Assembly (NCBI GenBank): GCA_024516155.1
Contig: JAJJXM010000027.1
Coordinates: 304,001-368,000 of the forward strand
DNA: 64,000 nucleotides
Reading direction: 5' to 3'
From: Pyronema omphalodes
Lineage: Eukaryota > Ascomycota > Pezizomycetes > Pezizales > Pyronemataceae
The notes below the pieces were generated by a model. The model did not search any database, had not been told where the DNA came from, and saw only the letters and a list, made by a program, of their open reading frames with translations. Made by a program: the position numbers and the translations under genes. Below are positions 48,041 to 60,348 of this stretch, piece after piece (position 1 is the first letter of the stretch; every line of letters starts with the position of its first letter).

Positions 48041-49691
48041 GACAATTAATCCGGTGAATGAGGCTATGATATGAGGCAGTTGCGAACGAGGCAGCTGCGA
48101 ACGAAGGAAGAGAGACGAGGCTATCCACATGTTAGACAAACAGATGACTCTACATGACTCAATATGAGGTTGTTTATTGATTCATCATTCAACCATTCAG
48201 ATCAATAGGCTTTTCGATGATTACCAATGTTGTGCATGCATGCGGCTGGTTTTCTTATGGTCCCAGGTTCGGTTCGGTCCGGCCGGATCATATTGTGAAT
48301 ATGCACCATACCCATACAATTGTGTACATATGCTTATTTTTTTCCCCGGGTCCGGAAAGCTACCGAAAATCTGCCGGTATCCCGAGTGGAGGTATGTGAT
48401 ATCGCGGGGTTCGGTATCTATCCATGGTGGATAAGAATTTTGTATGCAGCTAGATAGCTACTGTACTGTACTGTACATAGTAATCGGATTCCCCGGATCC
48501 GGGTGTTTATACAACAATAGAAGCTTTGGAATGGAGGGGTTTTGAAGCCCATTCGAGCGGTAGTCAGATAATAAATAAGGAATTGGATACAGTGTATATG
48601 TATATACGATGATGACAATAGCCTACGAGCGTACGAAGGAAGCAATCTTTTTATTTTTTTAAATTCTTATTTCCATTTTCATTGTCATTTTCATTCCCGT
48701 GTCTCCTCCGAGATTTTTTGGTGCCGTAGCCTGCTCTATCCCATCGTCAAAAAGCACCTTAAAAGCACCTTGAAAGTGGAGCTCTTGCGTCGCACGCCGT
48801 AACGTCGCACGTCGTCATCTTCAAAAAAGCTCAGTGTCGTAAGTGCTTATCACTACTCCCATAGTGCCTGAAGTGCACACTGCACCCACCAGCTCTACCG
48901 ATAGACAGACAGAAAGACAGATAACCCACGTTGTCACATTTTCGTTATGAGGCTAGGCATTGGATGTTCACTTTTCACTTTTGAGCTGAGGCTACACCAG
49001 TACACGCATGCCAGACCGCACCGGCGATACAACTATGTATATCAGTCTGCCGAAGGTGTGCTCTATGGATGGAAAAGTTCTTTCACAAGCCTCAAGGCTC
49101 AGGATTACGGCGTGCTTTCTAGACTGTTTGTTGAAAGCAAGAGGAACCAATAATGTTCATACAGGGTAAAGAAAAGAACAGCTGAAGAACAGCTGGAAGA
49201 ACACGCATCGGAAGCCATCTGCAGCCAGCAGCAGCCATAATAGCCGCAGCTCGGCATAAACTATTAAAATGAACCAGCCAGAAGCCAGAAGCCATCCGAC
49301 ATGCACTGCGGGTTTAGTAATTGGTCTAGAAGAGAAGTGGAGGTTCATCATCAGCCAAGAGAATGCTCATCGCTCGCGTAAGCAAGGAGAGGCAAGTAAG
49401 CATCGATACATATGAAAAAACGACAAAAAAAGACAGCCAACAACACCAAATATCAACTTCACCACAGATTGTGAATTCATCATCATTGAGATGGAAACTA
49501 ATCAGTAATGTTGAGAAAATGCCAATTCACCCAATTACCATCAGCGGAATAAATTCCAAAATCTAATTGTGCCATTTCTCAAATTCTAATCTTCATTTTT
49601 TCCAAATTCACAACCCCCCCTTTGAAATCCACAAACCCCCATCCACAAACCCCCATCCACAAACCCCCTTCAAATCCACAAACCCCTCCAA

Positions 49692-49710
49692 CCCCCCCCC
49701 CCCCCCCCCC
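49692..49710. repeat. Poly-C run of 19
   Basis: Read directly. It follows a CCACAAACCCCCAT minisatellite at about 49,628-49,690. Confidence 0.9.
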
Positions 49711-50606
49711 ACCCTCGCTACGATGCCCGCCATCCCCAATTAAGTCCCACGCTGTCTCTGTCTTAGCTCTCAGCTCTCCCCTGCCAGCCAAGCACAGGGA
49801 AAAGAAGCGATCGTCAGCGCACGGTTACATAGAATTTTGATGGCTCTATTTTGATGATAGGCCATGCAGTAGTAGTGAGCAGGCTGAGTCGTTGCAAGAC
49901 CACAATTACTGAAGCACGCAGTTCTACCAAAAATGATTTCCCACGTCTTTCCAATTCTGCTTTGGTGAAGTATGTAAGTTAGGCCGCAAGACGAAATCTA
50001 TCAAAACGAGCAGCATCCCTCCCCATCGAGACAAAAAAAAAGTGAGCGGCATAGAAAAAAAGGGAACGACAACTGATATTGCTGTTGCTGCTTCTGCATA
50101 GCAAGGAAACAACATTATCACCACACTACAATACTAATAATAATATACTACTCACAATACACTACCACGAACGAACGGCACACGTTGAGGAAAGGCAGCT
50201 ACATCCGACCCAGATAGCTCTATAGAGAAGCAGAACCCAAAACACAACCACCCAGCCAGCCAGCCCAACCAGCCAGCAAGCCAGCCAGTCCGCCGCCTGC
50301 CCCGCCGCTGTACCTTCAATCTGCCACTACCTGACACCTATACGAGTCCGTTATTCTGCTAGCTATTGCCTTCTCCCGCACTCCTCCTCTTCTGTTGCAT
50401 GTTATTACGGCCCAATTCGCTGGGGATTTTTTTATTTTTTCCCATTTTTTTATTTTCGTTATTCTGATATTATTTTTTAACAACCACCTCGGAACGAAGT
50501 AACGCTTAAGGACATTCCTTTCTGTACTCCGAGTACATTCCGTTGGGAGATCTCTCGCCGATTATCTCACCAGCATATCCCCATATCCCTTATTCCGCTC
50601 CTCGAA

Positions 50607-53600
50607 ATGGCAGCTAGCCCCGTTGCAGTGCAGGAGAGAACGAGATCATTTTCTCTTCGTCATTCGCTGTCCGGACGCCGTACAAAGGGTTCTATTTCGA
50701 AAGGTTCTTCCGTTGAACAATTCAAACCGATTGAATCGCCGCCCCGGTTGCCGCCTTTGAGCACCAGCTTCCCGCTCAACTCGACGTCGAAGTTTGATGT
50801 CGCCATCACAACAACATCAACATCAACATCAACATCAACAACAGCTGCTTCAACCACAGCTGCTACAACAACAACCCCCATCACAACAACCCCTCTCGCC
50901 GTTTCGTCCCTCCTCGTCGAGGAGAAGGAAGCTTCAACGGGCTTCCATCGAACAGTGTCCGTGCCGACACTTCCGCAGTTTGTAAAAACTTCCATCTCCG
51001 CCGACCTCTCATATCAGCACGCTACTCTTCAGGCATTAAGCTCGGACACGAAAAAGCCACACGTTGATGCCAAGTCCCATGCACCTTCGGATAGCCTCAC
51101 CATGCCATGGAACGCCCCGGCATTGTCCAGATCACCTTCCCCAACCAGAGCTGACGGCGGTAACAAGAACGAGGGGAACTGTCCAGCACCAACTACTCCC
51201 AAGACGTCAAATGGGGAACCGGGCGCAACCACCAACGAACAGCGCGGGTCAAAGCTTCCCAGACTGACACGATCCAACACCTTAGGAAAGAAATCCCGGA
51301 AACAATCATCGAAAGACGCGTCGTCGGCTGCCGAGGATTTCTCTGTCCTACCTTCAGCAGTAAAAACTGTAAAGGAAATTCTACAAACTCCGGGAAGTCC
51401 TTCAGGAAGCTTCAAGAAGGTGAAGGATGAAATGTGGGACGGCTACAAAATTATCGACGCCGACTATCAGAAGTAAGGGGAAATCTACGCGTAGCTCCCT
51501 ATATAGCTAAGGTCAGACAGATTTTCAAGCAAGTCGGGCCAACAAAGGACGAATGTTGTTCGGCAATCACTTCTACCTTTCCTTCGAAAACACAAGGAAA
51601 GATGCTCAAACCACGTTCCACCTGAGATTTTAGAAAAGCGAACACGGATTCTACACAAATGGTGGGCTGGTTTATTACAGGCTTTACAAAATCGACACGC
51701 ACAACAAGCTCTTTCAGGTGCCGACAGACCTGTGTATCTCGAAGCAATTTCTCACATTGTTTCGCGATCGGAATGGCGGACAGCACCTTCTACGTTTGCA
51801 CCCCTATCCGATCGGCAACCACTATCTGCCAAGTCGGTATCCTCGGCATCAATATCCTCCTCCTCTTCAAATTTTTCTTTACAAAAATCTGTCCAGCATA
51901 ATATTAAGGTTCTCTACCTGAGAATGCTGTATGATACTCTGGCATACGCTGTCGAGAAAATGGCCTTGCGATCAGCTCCGTCACATCTCGTTGCGTTTGC
52001 TGGAAAGGTCTGCGCATATGCTTTCTATTTCTGTCCTAGTGTTGCGGAAATGTTGATTGGACTCTGGGGATTACAACCAACTGTTTTGAGAAGAGTACGA
52101 CCACAGTTCGGAATTGCAAGAACTGGAAATTTACAACAAATTGCAGAAGAAATTGTTTGCGAATTTCCAGAGTCTTTACATTCTCTAGGATATTCTCCCT
52201 TACCAACCTTGGTCCGACAATTAAAAAACCCAACAAAGCCTCCTGTTGGTGTTAATGTTGATTGGAATGGTCCTTGGACAAGTCGCTGGTGTGGTCGGGA
52301 TTCTGATCTTCTGTTTGTCTTTTTCAAATGGTATCATATCCTAATGGCAGACTTCCTGCCTCCCGACTCAACACTTACAGCGAGACTGTGTACACCTGGA
52401 TATGTTCATGTCCTCGCCCAAATGCTATCATTAATAGATACCACCATTCATCGGAACGTGTTGGGACATGTTGATACCTCCTCTACGACATTTGAAGATC
52501 TTTTGAATTCCTCCCCATCTCTACCAATTCCAGTCAGAAACGGCGGAAGGGGCATGGCTGAACACAAATTGATTATCCTTTTGGGGGATATGTTATTTGA
52601 CTCTCACGAAGGAAGCCGTGATTTATACGCCACTTCCTTCGTCACCATGCTCAAAGCTGCAGTTCGCAAAACTCGTTTATACGACGCCGATGCATGCTTC
52701 CAAATCTGTGATATATTAGAGGAGGTATTACCCATGCTTTCAAGAGCCAACAAACAAGGTCTTGGAGACTATATTGACTGGGAGTTTTGGCTTCAAGTTG
52801 CGCAAACTATGATTAAAAGCGAAAATAATATGACGGAATTAAGAACTATTTCTTTCTTGTATACTGCTTGGGATATCTTTAATGACACTGAGGAAAGAAA
52901 GAAATTGGTTTGTGTGGATTGGCTACTTTCACCACAAATCTGGAATAGATTCTTTTGCCATTGGTGTCCGATGGTTAGAGCTTACTGGATGAGATTAATG
53001 TGTTGGCGTCTTGGAAGATATGACGGCGACGCTACACCTGTCGATACGTAAGTTTTTCCAATCATTAACAGAAGTTTCCTAGTGCTAACATTCTTCACAG
53101 CGAAATTCTCAAAACCATGCTCCTCCGTCTTCGCACTGGTTACGCTCATCACACACGCCTGCGTCTGGCGTTCGAAAGCGGTACCGGTCGCCCCTCCAGT
53201 ACAGCCCCCTGTCTTCCCGCACCTTCCCGCCGCCTTGTAATCCTGCGCAACGACACCATCTCGCAACCCTCCGGTGTCTTATTGGACGGCATAATCCCCT
53301 CCACACCCTTCTCCGCAACCCCGGGATCTTTACTCCGCACTCAATCCGCACCCACCTTGGCAAGCCTTGGAGAAAATACCCCTCCTCCAACAGAAGAAGA
53401 AACCTCCTCTTCAAAACGTTGGTCGCAGATTCGTTCTGTGTTTGGGTTCAAATCTCCTGAGAAACCGGCTATGCCAAGAAGAGCTTCGGTAAATGGTTCT
53501 GGAGCTCAGGATTTGGATCTCGATAAACCCCTGCCAATGCCAAAGGTTTTGGCTTGCTTTAAGTTTTCGTTGGAGTGGATTGATAGACCGGTTTTCGGAA

Positions 53601-53866
53601 GGGAGAGGGTGCTCGGTTTATCGAGATTACCTGCACAGGCTCAGAGGTACTTGGATGCCTTGCCAGAGGACCAGCAGGTGGGAGAAATCCAGGTTGGTGA
53701 AGAGAAGGATTTGCATTGGACCTACGTGGGAAGAGCTCTGGCGGAGTGGGTACTGGTAATCGTGGAATTTGAAAGCTTTTTTGAAAGAAGAAAGATGGAG
53801 GGGAAGGAATGTGATAAAGAGGTTGAAACACCAACTCTAATGGTGGAACCTATGAGGAAGTTTTAA
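50607..53866 (+). CDS. UPF0592/DUF1765 family protein
   Basis: Three exons, 50607-51472, 51521-53047 and 53101-53866, give 1052 residues. The first intron is 48 nt (GTAAGG...ACAG), the second 53 nt (GTAAGT...TTCACAG). The first 290 residues are Ser/Thr/Pro-rich and disordered, with a Thr/Ser repeat from a CAACAT trinucleotide array (50,811-50,870) and SRSPSPTR-like motifs. The conserved middle contains VLYLRMLYDTLAYAVEKMAL, FYFCPSVAEMLIGLWGLQP, NVDWNGPWTSRWCGRDSDLL, FVFFKWYHILMADFLPP and EHKLIILLGDMLFDSHEGSR. It continues to CVDWLLSPQIWNRFFCHWCP near 785 and is the DUF1765 domain of fungal UPF0592 proteins (fission yeast SPAC7D4.03c type). Function is unknown; annotation as a membrane protein in yeast is tentative. 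The C-terminal 250 residues are again low-complexity, then LACFKFSLEWIDRPVFGRER. Confidence 0.88.
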
Positions 53867-55931
53867 TGACCCCCGCAAAGCAAAACAAAGTAAAGTAAAA
53901 ACAAGAGTAAAGTAAAGTAATGGGCTTATACTTATACTACCTTACTACCTTGAAGAGACGAAAGATTTAATTTATACACCCCCACCACCACCACCACCAC
54001 CAAAGCGCTATCGGCATTTTGTGCAAAGTCATGTTCATGGTTCTTTTTTTTGTTGCTTCTTTTTGGATTTTGGTTGCGGTCTGTTCTGGATTTGGTGTGT
54101 TTTGGATTCTGGCTGTTTTTTAATTGTAAACTCATCATTACATTACCGGTGTTTTTTGTTTTTTTGTTTCTGTTTGTTTACATGATCTTTTTTTTTTTTG
54201 CATTGCAGACTTTTTTTTTCTCTAACAAGAGCTCCTGCCTTTCGGTATCTCTATTCTTTTTGTTTGCGTTTTTTGGTTGGTTGGTTTTACTTATACTACA
54301 CTGCAACTACGATACATTACTCTACACTACACTACACTACACTGCTATAAAAACCTCTACCTGTCGGTATGTTTCTTTGTTTCTTTCTTTTTGTAATTAG
54401 AACCTCCCCCCTGAACCTGGAATTTGGAATATGGAATATTGAACCTCTGCCTGTCGGTATGTTTCAATCCTTCTACTTTTTTTTTTCTCTGTATGTTTTC
54501 TTGTTTGGTACTTTTTGGACATTGTTGGAATTGAATTACAGACGGGCAGGACGAGCATTGGGAAAGTTTTTATCATCCGTTAGCACTGTTACTTGTATAT
54601 ATTTTATAGGAATTATGAAATGAGTTTTTTTGGGACTTTTGGGACTTTTTTGAGGGCGGATTTGTATATGGGGAAGGAAGGGGGGATGTGATACTTGGTG
54701 ATTGATGACTAGCAGAGGACTTCCCGTCGCTCTATTTGGAGTGGATAAAACAACCCCAACTTCACATATGCGATACTAGTAGAAAATTGGGTAGTTACCC
54801 CCCTGTCTATCGAGTACTCTATTCACGTTCTATGGAAAAAAAAATTCCTTGGTGGAATAGGCTCTCTAGAGAGCAATGGGAAGTCCGCCGGTGAACTTGA
54901 TATTCCCTGGAGATAATTGGTTTTGAAACTTCTGGAACAGGATGTTTCAACCAATTGTTTTGAGTACGGAAATGGAAACGCAGGGTAAAACGTGGTTATC
55001 GTGGTTATGGTGGCTATGTATGGGATCTATGGACCCTGTGGTGAACCGTCCATACACGGCTACGCAGCTACGCAGCTACGCACCTGCATACCTGCATACC
55101 TGCATAGAAACATGTAAGAATCCGGTAAACAAGGAACGCAGGGAACGCAGGCACCATACAAATCTATCCCCATACAAACTCATCACCATACAAACCCATC
55201 GACCTATCAACCTATCAACCAGATGACATATCCTCCTCCGGATACATACATACATGACATAACCCAACCCTATCATCTATGTACATAACTTAACGGTCCT
55301 AACCCTATGTACATACCCAATCTCTTCTTCCACAGTCCCACTTCCCCTTCCACTTCCATTTCCTCCGACTTCCTCCCACTTCCACTTCCTCCCACTTCCA
55401 TTTAGTCCCGACCTCCAAGCCCAGGATCTAGCCCCACCATGCATGGTGACCACAACCCAGAATCCTAGACGACAAGGATCACCCCACCAAAAAAATCGAC
55501 AGGGAAAACTTTAATTTTCAGCCGCATGAATAACCCCACCATCCACCGCTACGGAACGCGTATGGTGGAGTACAGTATCCTGAGGTGACGCGTTGGATTG
55601 ATTGAGGATTGCACCCATAGTAGTCATTACTATACTTACGGGAATTACCTAGGATACGAATAGGTGCTGGGCTTATGGGAAACTTATAGACGGCTTACTG
55701 GAGAATTATAGGTAGCTTACTGGAGAATTATAGGTAACTTACAGGAGAATTGTAGTTGTCACTGCGCTATAGAGACTACTATACTTACTCACCACTACAC
55801 AATACACAATACACAATACACAGCCTACATCCTATAACTTACAACTTACAACCTACAACCTACAACCGTTACCCTCACAATAACTAAAACACAACTCGGT
55901 AACAGAGAAATCTTAAGGAATCTATATCGAC
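53867..55931. other. Spacer between the UPF0592 gene and DUS4
   Basis: About 2.1 kb. The T-rich 3' flank (54,030-54,500) gives hydrophobic pseudo-frames. Further right are CTACGCAG, CACTTCCTCC and ACACAATACACA arrays. I see no gene. Confidence 0.55.
55693..55758. repeat. 22-bp tandem repeat, 3 copies, upstream of DUS4
   Basis: Two identical 22-mers (55693-55714, 55715-55736) and a third with a few substitutions (55737-55758). Shared core: ggagaatt followed by ATAGG or GTAG. Confidence 0.85.
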
Positions 55932-57722
55932 ATGAAGGAACTAGAGGTTAGAGGGTTAGAACAAAAAGATATGGTGGAGAATATGCAGGGTATGGAGGAT
56001 ATGGCGGAGGATATCTACACCACACAGTTAAGGGGGCTTAGAGAGAGGAATAAGGAGAATCAGTGAGTGCCCTTTTTTCTTTGCTTTTTCTAGGTTCTTA
56101 AGTTTTTGGGTTTCGATGTTTTTGTATTTTGAGGGCGGAGGATACCGTGGATGGGGGGATGGCAGCGGAGGTTTAGAGGGAAGAAGCTAATCTCAGTTAT
56201 TTGCTGAAATAGTCCACTGCGGTTATTGGAACGTGCGAAAAAGGAAGGAAGGGTTTTGTTTGTCCAGGGTCCTATGGTTAGGTATGCTAATTCTTTTCTT
56301 GGTTTATGGTGTTTGATGTTGCTGGTTTTTTGGCGGGAGTATATGGGTTGAGGGTTGGGGTTGGTTTGATGGGGATATGGTGTTGGGAATGGAAGATGGG
56401 AGGGTTTGTATTGGGGATTTTGGCGGTTTTGATGCTGGCTGGATATGGAATGGTGGTTATGTTTGGTTTGAAGTTTTGGGTTTTTGGATTCTTTTGGGAT
56501 TTTCTGGGGGTTTGCAGAGCTTTACAAGGCTTAGTTATCTTTTTGGCCAACTACTAATATCCTCTTCTTTGCAGATATTCAAAACTTCCCTTCCGATCTC
56601 TAATGCGAGATTACAAAGTCGATCTCTGTTACAGCCCCATGATCTTAGCCAAAGAATTCGTCCGCTCCAACTTTGCACGAAACAGCGATTTTACAACCTA
56701 CGGCATATCCAGCAATTCTGAGATTCCTGCAGATACACCCCTAGTTGTTCAATTCGGTGCTTCAAATGCACTCGACTTTGCTAGAGCTGCAGAAATGGTG
56801 GCGCCGTATTGTGATGGCGTAAATTTGAATTGTGGATGTCCTCAAAGCTGGGCAATCTCGGAGGGAGTGGGTTGTGCGCTTATGAGGAAACCGGAGTTGG
56901 TTGCGCAAATGGTTAGAGAGGCGAAGAAAAGAACTGGAAAGGAGTTCTGTATCAGTGTTAAGATGAGGATTCATGCGGATTTGGAGGAGACGAAAAGGTA
57001 TGTTGGAAATTTGGTTCTGGATCTGGGTGAAAATTCGGAGATTTTTCGTTTCTTTTTTTTTTTTGACTTTCCTTGGAGGCTGACATCATCATAGATGGGT
57101 TCAAATCGTTGAAGCTGCTGGTCCGGATTATATCACTGTTCATGGACGCACACGGAATATGAGAAGCTCCGAACCGGTAAAATTAGACGGTGTCAAGCTT
57201 GTAAAAGAAACCGCCAGTTGTCCAGTAATTGAGAACGGCGATGTATTCTCTCTAGAAGATGTTGACCGCATTGTAAAGGAGACTGGAGTAGACGGTAAGC
57301 TACTGGCTTCCTTAACCTTTTCCATTTGTGGTAGATTTAAATACTGATATCCTAATCTAGGTGTTATGGCCGCCCGTGGTCTTCTCACAAATCCTGCCCT
57401 CTTTGCAGGCTTTAAGAAAACTCCTTGGGGCGCAATAGAGAGATTCATTGCGTATAACATGCAGCAGCCTATACCTTTCCGATTGGCACAACACCATATC
57501 ATTGAAATGATGGAGAACCTGATACCGAAAAAGGATAGGAGTGCAATGTATGAAGCTGCCGGAACCATGGTCGAAATGCTGGATTACTTAGATGAGAGAT
57601 TTGTTATCAAGCGACCTGGGGAGGAGGGATTTGGGGAGGCGGTCGAGGTGCAGTGGCAGAAGGGATGGAAGTCGGTGAATGAGCGGGTAGACACGACGGC
57701 GGAGGAAACTGTCACGTCTTAG
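55932..57722 (+). CDS. DUS4: tRNA-dihydrouridine synthase 4
   Basis: Five exons: 55932-56062, 56213-56281, 56575-56997, 57095-57294 and 57361-57722, giving 394 residues. The FMN-dependent enzyme reduces uridine to dihydrouridine in the tRNA D-loop (positions 20a/20b in yeast Dus4). The TIM-barrel motifs appear in order: FVQGPMVRYSKLPFRSLMR (about 60-78), CYSPMILAKEF (85-95), VVQFGA, then GVNLNCGCPQ at 148-157 with catalytic Cys155. ISVKMRIHADLEE, DYITVHGRTR, CPVIENGDVFS and GVMAARGLLTNPALF complete the FMN/phosphate-binding side. The NLNCGCPQ and YITVHGRT forms fit Dus4 rather than Dus1-3. The C-terminal helical tRNA-binding domain is present. The N-terminus carries an acidic 43-residue extension (MKELEVRGLEQKDM) encoded by exon 1. 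Intron 2 is the longest (293 nt). All exon joins keep phase. Confidence 0.95.
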
Positions 57723-58011
57723 CCGGAAATAGTGATGTGTAAATAATTAGTTTGTCAAAGATGAATATCATAGACGGCGTCCTCCAAAATCAATAATTGA
57801 CAACTTTTATCATCACCTTCATCATCAACATGTCGTCTACATTACACAACTCATCACATCCAGTGCTACGGTAGGGTCCCATCACGTACCATCCCAAACA
57901 AAGCTAGCTCAACCCCACCAAGCGTCTTGGCATCCGGGGAAATTTGTAACTGAGGAACGGGTATGCGAAACTCACGACTCTGAGCTTTCTTTCAGCCGCC
58001 TGAAAACGACA

Positions 58012-58712
58012 ATGAACAGAATCGCCAGCTTCTTCACTCGCGCGACGGCCCGTCCGGTGGCCGCCGCTATTGTCCCCGCAAAGCCCGCTGCGAATTCCGT
58101 CAGATCTTATGCCAAAAAGGTCGTTCAGCAGGGTGACCCCCGTGTCCGTAAGATCCCCCCCCCTTCTCGAACCGTTTGTTCAATTTCACAATTACACTCA
58201 TTACACTCCCGGACGCGTACCCACCCGTCGCCGCCGCTGGCGGTCTTCAAGCCGCATGAAATACCCACCCCCGACCCCCCCGTTGAAGATACCGGACAAA
58301 ATCACCCCCGGCGCAACGCGCTTGAAGCTTCCTCCTCCCCCCCGCTTCACCTACGACCCGCACACAGCACAGTAGCTAACCCTCCATAGGTATGATCCGG
58401 TACTTCCTCAACCACCCCGCGGAACATACCCCCCGTCCGTTGAAATTCGGAACCCTCCGTGCGCTCCGTCACTGGACTATTCACCGCGCCTGGCAACTCT
58501 TCCGGAAGCAGCAGCGTGAAGCAAGAGAACGCGAGTTGGAGAGACAATATAATAAGATGAGAGAAGCTGTTGAGGCTCTTAAAACTGTTGATGAACGTCT
58601 TTATCGTATTGCTATCTCGAAGAAGGAGGTCGGAACTTTCCCTATTGAGTTGAGGATCCCGACGGATACTCCTCCTAGAAATGGGTGGAATGCGGGGTGG
58701 AAGAGAACGTAG
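58012..58712 (+). CDS. MRPL28: Mitochondrial large-subunit ribosomal protein mL40 (Mrpl28 type)
   Basis: Two exons, 58012-58147 and 58390-58712, with a 242-nt intron, give 152 residues. The N-terminus (MNRIASFFTRATARPVAAA) is an Arg/Ser/Ala-rich mitochondrial presequence without acids. The mature protein has GDPRVRMIRYFLNHPAEHTP, RPLKFGTLRALRHWTIHRAW, then FRKQQREARERELERQYNKM, the fungal mL40 core with its long basic helix. The end, ELRIPTDTPPRNGWNAGWKR, also matches. Splicing is needed because the family signature DPR-x-GMIRY spans the junction. The gene lies 290 bases after DUS4 on the same strand. It works in the mitochondrial 54S subunit. Confidence 0.9.
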
Positions 58713-59180
58713 ATGAAGGATTGCAGGATGGGATATCAGGGGGGATATCAGGATGGGATATGAGGGGGGATATGAGGGGATGGGATTGTACGCTTGGAAT
58801 TGCTTTGATCCTTGATGTACGGAAAATTGGTGCTGGGTGATGTGTATATTAGAAATGTGCGTATGCATGGCTTTTTTTTTGGTTCAAGTTTGGCACTTGA
58901 GAAATGCGAATCATCAACAATTGTAGTGAAACTTTAAACCATCGAAACAGGAAATGCGAAATACGAAATACGAATCGCAACCTTTCAGTCAACAGCATGA
59001 AGCATACACAAAGCATAGACAAAGCATATAGAAATACATTAGCCTGCAACTTACCAATCAGATCACCCCAGCTCTTCATTTACATATAAGAATCCCCACA
59101 AATCAGCCCCGTAAACCCATCCAACCTATCCATCCCCATCACCCACAATCCCACGAAACTCGAGTGACATTCCAAGCAAT

Positions 59181-59227
59181 CACCCATTATCACCCATTAT
59201 CACTCATTATCACCCATTATCACTCAT
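59181..59227. repeat. 10-bp tandem repeat (cacccattat/cactcattat, 4.7 copies)
   Basis: Decamers with one variable position, C or T, at the fourth base. Read directly. Confidence 0.9.
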
Positions 59228-59666
59228 ACCCTATGTATCATCCAACACCTTCACCATCCTCCATAAATTCAATTCCATCTCCCCCTCCCCTCAAAAACAA
59301 AATTCAAACTCAAACTCAACTCACAAATTTTGTTTCCTGACTGGCCTTCTCATAACTCTTTCAACGAAGTCATTTTGGATTTCGGATTTTTATCTTGTAT
59401 AAACTATACTCCGGTATGTATTATTTACTTACTTACTTCTATGCGTCATAATACAGCACTCGGATGGTATTAGAAAACTCACTCACTGATTGACTGACTG
59501 GGTTTATCGAGAAAAAAAAGGAAATCTAAAGGGAGATGTTAGTTGATAACACCGATTATTCATGTGATACGATATAGCTGGAAAAAGAAATGGAATAAGA
59601 AAGTTGCGGTGGTTATTGGTATGTTGTAAATACCTGTGTATGTATCTAGTAATTACTCACATACGA

Positions 59667-59701
59667 CATATGGCATATGGCATATGGCATATGGCATATG
59701 G
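59667..59701. repeat. 7-bp tandem repeat (catatgg, 5 copies)
   Basis: Five perfect heptamers, each containing an NdeI-type CATATG palindrome. Confidence 0.9.
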
Positions 59702-60348
59702 TATCACTGGTGGCTAAGTAAAGGAAGGGTTTCCCCGCTCAAGCTTGCATAACATGTATAACATGCATAACATGCAAGTACCCAATCATTAACATCAAAA
59801 GTAATATAAAAAATCTTTTTTCATCAAGATATCAAAAACATTTCTATCCTCCTATCCATAATCATAATCACAGGTAAAGCAAGGAAAGAAACCCCCCCTC
59901 CCCCCCCCCCCCTCATCATCAAGTTAGGTAAGTAGCAAGCAATAATAGTAAAAAACCACGCAAAAAAAGGAAGTTTCGAAAAAAAAAAAAATACGTTTCA
60001 AAGTTTCAAAAGAAAAAAAAATACAAGCAAAAAATACAAACAAGCAAAAAAAAAAAAAAAAAAAAATACCTACACCATCATTCATACAGCATTTGTTTGA
60101 GTTAACGATTTTGTTGGGAACAAAAACGCGGAACCTAAAAAAAAAAACTCCTAATATTCTCCTATCCACAACAACCACATCCGAAATTCATTTACTCCCT
60201 CCGCTCCCGACCCCCTCATAGGCGATCTCTACTTTCATCTTTCATTGGTATCTCTTAGCTAATATCCATTTACTCCCCTTCACACACCCTCGCTCGCCCC
60301 TGGTTCGCTCATACAACCCCCCTAACTCCCTTCCCTCCATTCGCCTCG

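Larger units (their letters stand above)
45051..50606. other. Gene desert 3 and promoter region of the UPF0592 gene
   Basis: About 5.5 kb with AT-rich microsatellites, TATATATCATA words (47,390-47,490), C-rich runs (49,610-49,711) and CAGC/CCAGC arrays (50,245-50,290). A 69-codon frame at 45485-45694 has protein-like composition but no domain. The last 250 bases are T-rich then CT-rich, a plausible promoter and leader for the gene at 50607. No RNA gene was recognised. Confidence 0.55.
58713..60348. other. Convergent spacer between mL40 and VPS35
   Basis: About 1.6 kb. GGGGATAT variants follow the mL40 stop, then AT-rich DNA with minisatellites (listed), a C-rich run near 59,890-59,912 and A-rich runs (59,977-60,066). 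No gene is seen. Confidence 0.55.

Noticed and set aside
56287..56557. Open frames on both strands inside the long DUS4 intron
   Set aside because: T/G-rich intron sequence; the flanking exons splice in phase and restore the DUS4 core.
58070..58375. Pro-rich frames inside the mL40 intron
   Set aside because: Intronic C-rich sequence; the conserved mL40 sequence continues only after splicing 58148-58389.
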